Positions 6,226-7,509 of a DNA stretch of 7,509 bases are shown one piece after another. Position 1 is the stretch's first letter. Every line of letters starts with the position of its first letter. Under the pieces are notes generated by a model. It was not told the DNA's origin. It ran no database searches and worked only from the letters and a program-made list of their open reading frames with translations. The position numbers and the translations under genes were made by a program. The stretch covers positions 1 to 7,509 of the forward strand of contig JADGNH010000095.1 in assembly GCA_017883605.1 (NCBI GenBank), in the 5' to 3' direction. The stretch is from Methanobacteriaceae archaeon. Lineage in GTDB: Archaea > Methanobacteriota > Methanobacteria > Methanobacteriales > Methanobacteriaceae.

Positions 6226-7434
6226 TTAAAAAGTTCTGATTTTACCTTCCACCAGCATTTCTGTTATCTTGGAGATATTTTCCAGCCAGGAATCCATAAT
6301 TCCCTCCACATCGCTCCGGACAGAATTCAGGCTGTAACCTTCTTCGGCTATTATCAGAGAGCTGGCAGCTTTAGGCTCATCAATGGGCTTACCAATCTGA
6401 CTTAAAAGCATCAGATGCACCTGTTTTACTCCTTCCACCTCTTTTATAACGTCTGTAGCCATCTTGTTTGATAAGAGATTGTATATCTTACCCACGTGGT
6501 TTATGGGGTTTTTACCAGAGGTAGCTTCCATGGACATGGGGCGGTTAGGAGTTATAAGCCCGTTGGCCCGGTTTCCCCTACCCACAGATCCGTCGTCTCC
6601 CATCTCAGCGGAAGTCCCGGTAACGGTGAGGTAAAATCCTTTCTCTGACAGGCAGTCACAGTCATCACCGGTGTTTAAAAAGGTTTGGACCTCTCTGTCG
6701 GTATATTTCAACGCCAGGTCGGTTATTATATTTGTAAGCTCGTCTTTAATGTTTATATAGGTGTCTCTATCGGCAGTGTATCCGGATATCATGGCCACAG
6801 CCACGGTAAGGGTTATTTTATCATTTTCCCGCAATCCCATTACTTTTATATCTTCACCAACCTGGGGGAACTTTTTCTTAAAGCTCTTGGCGTTTAAAAG
6901 TTCTTCTGCGGCCATTACGATATTTTCAGTCTCTGAGAAAGGCGCGTATCCCACCCCAAAGGAGGTGTCATTAGCGGCGGGCATACCCTCTGTTCGCCCG
7001 AAAACATTCACCAGGTCCCCTGATCCATGGCCGATCTTACATTCCACAACGGTGCAGGTTTCCACATCAAGATTTATAACATTTTCCTTCAAATAATCCT
7101 TTGCAGCCGATATGGCGATTCTGTCCAGGCCTATTTTGGCCCCATCTATCTCTGCAACTCCTCTACCGGTAAGAAGGATGTCCATGGGTTTGATTATCTC
7201 TCCTCCCCCAAATTCTGGGGCGGATTCACCGGCAGTTATCTGGACCTCGTCGGTGTTGTGGTGCAGTATGCCGCCGAATTTTTCCAGGTAAGCGTTGCAC
7301 AGAGCACGGCTTACAGACTCGGCTATTCCGTCGCTTATACTGTCCGGGTGTCCTATACCCTTTCTTTCCACTATTTCTATTTCCTGTTCCTCGATGGGCT
7401 TTTGGATAAGCTCTTCCACGATAATATTTCTCAT
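6226..7434 (-). CDS. mat: S-adenosylmethionine synthetase, archaeal type
   Basis: Complete 402-residue protein from ATG to TAA, the usual length for the archaeal methionine adenosyltransferase family, which is highly diverged from bacterial MetK. It forms S-adenosylmethionine, phosphate and diphosphate from ATP and methionine in the cytoplasm, supplying methyl groups for RNA, DNA, protein and cofactor modification. Visible motifs: GIGHPDSISDG at 26-36 (ATP/metal-binding region), HHNTDEVQITAG at 58-69, GHGSGDL at 135-141, TGTSAEMGDDGSVGRGNRA at 272-290 (glycine-rich phosphate-binding region) and SMEATSGKNP at 301-310. A good GGAGG site precedes the ATG by nine bases. It is the first of the three co-directional genes here, but a stem-loop with U-tract and a 441-bp spacer separate it from ileS, so it is probably its own transcription unit. 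Confidence 0.97.
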   Translation of the reverse strand: MRNIIVEELIQKPIEEQEIEIVERKGIGHPDSISDGIAESVSRALCNAYLEKFGGILHHNTDEVQITAGESAPEFGGGEIIKPMDILLTGRGVAEIDGAKIGLDRIAISAAKDYLKENVINLDVETCTVVECKIGHGSGDLVNVFGRTEGMPAANDTSFGVGYAPFSETENIVMAAEELLNAKSFKKKFPQVGEDIKVMGLRENDKITLTVAVAMISGYTADRDTYINIKDELTNIITDLALKYTDREVQTFLNTGDDCDCLSEKGFYLTVTGTSAEMGDDGSVGRGNRANGLITPNRPMSMEATSGKNPINHVGKIYNLLSNKMATDVIKEVEGVKQVHLMLLSQIGKPIDEPKAASSLIIAEEGYSLNSVRSDVEGIMDSWLENISKITEMLVEGKIRTF

Positions 7435-7443
7435 AAATGTCAG

Positions 7444-7448
7444 CCTCC
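7444..7448 (-). promoter_or_regulatory. mat ribosome binding site
   Basis: The sense strand reads TTGGAGGCTGACATTT, then ATG. GGAGG ends nine bases before the start codon, and the surrounding bases match GGAGGTGA with one mismatch. This is the strongest Shine-Dalgarno site of the three and fixes the start at 7434. Confidence 0.8.
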
Positions 7449-7462
7449 AATATATTTTCCAA

Positions 7463-7494
7463 ACTAAATATTAATATCAAGTTAGTTAAAACTA
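7463..7494 (-). promoter_or_regulatory. Candidate mat promoter region, upstream edge cut by window
   Basis: The sense strand has TTGATATTAATATTTAG, containing the palindrome ATATTAATAT (7468-7477), as a TATA-like string. A start 25 bases downstream would fall at or just before the Shine-Dalgarno site, so the geometry is tight. Just upstream is a 5-2-5 inverted repeat, TAGTT-TT-AACTA (7483-7494). The window ends 75 bases upstream of the start codon, so the true promoter may be partly outside. Confidence 0.2.
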
Positions 7495-7509
7495 TCTCCT
7501 ATGAGTTAT

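Noticed and set aside
7027..7467. 146-codon open frame on the plus strand antisense to mat
   Set aside because: It is antisense to a conserved gene and has no recognisable motif or ribosome binding site. Other plus-strand frames across purL and ileS fail for the same reasons.
7226..7480. 84-codon open frame on the minus strand overlapping the mat start, opening at a TTG
   Set aside because: It lies out of frame within the clearly real mat N-terminus, has a biased Arg/Gly/Pro-rich composition typical of a shadow frame, and its start lies 16 bases from the nearest AGGAG.
7502..7509. ATAACTCA at the right edge (minus strand) resembling part of the left-end array unit
   Set aside because: It is an eight-base match only, in the opposite orientation and without the GCCAT core. 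Chance is the simplest explanation.

Overview
The window looks like chromosomal DNA of a methanogenic archaeon, most likely of the order Methanobacteriales (Methanobacterium-like). This rests on three points. The proteins are archaeal types: an archaeal-family S-adenosylmethionine synthetase, a roughly 720-residue PurL that needs separate partner subunits, and an archaeal-type IleRS. The gene order mat - ileS - purL matches, as far as I recall, that of Methanothermobacter. All three genes have Shine-Dalgarno sites fitting the archaeal GGAGGTGATC pattern, and very AT-rich spacers separate more GC-balanced genes.

Layout: all three genes are complete and lie on the minus strand, so transcription runs from right to left. 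mat (6226-7434) makes S-adenosylmethionine. A 441-bp AT-rich spacer follows (5785-6225). It holds a 12-bp perfect stem-loop followed by a U-tract just after mat, and candidate TATA boxes for ileS. ileS (2584-5784) charges tRNA-Ile. A 326-bp, strongly strand-biased AT-rich spacer follows (2258-2583), containing five degenerate copies of a 17-bp element. purL (98-2257) is the FGAM synthase large subunit of purine synthesis. Immediately after it, and including its last two codons and stop, a degenerate array of about 19-bp units (ATGGCNTGA core, six copies) runs off the left edge of the window.

The three enzymes are housekeeping functions: methyl-donor synthesis, translation and purine synthesis. 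They do not form a single pathway. The U-rich stem-loop after mat suggests that mat ends there and that ileS has its own promoter. The sense-strand spacer between ileS and purL is A-rich with only two runs of five T, so read-through from ileS into purL is possible.

I see no mobile element, CRISPR array, tRNA or rRNA gene, toxin or defence gene, and no clear sign of an undescribed system. The unusual content is in the spacers: small repeat families on both sides of purL, a stem-loop after mat, and a short motif shared by the mat and ileS 3' flanks. Inside the genes, an AT-rich lysine/proline-rich segment in the IleRS editing region and a C8 run in purL deserve a look.
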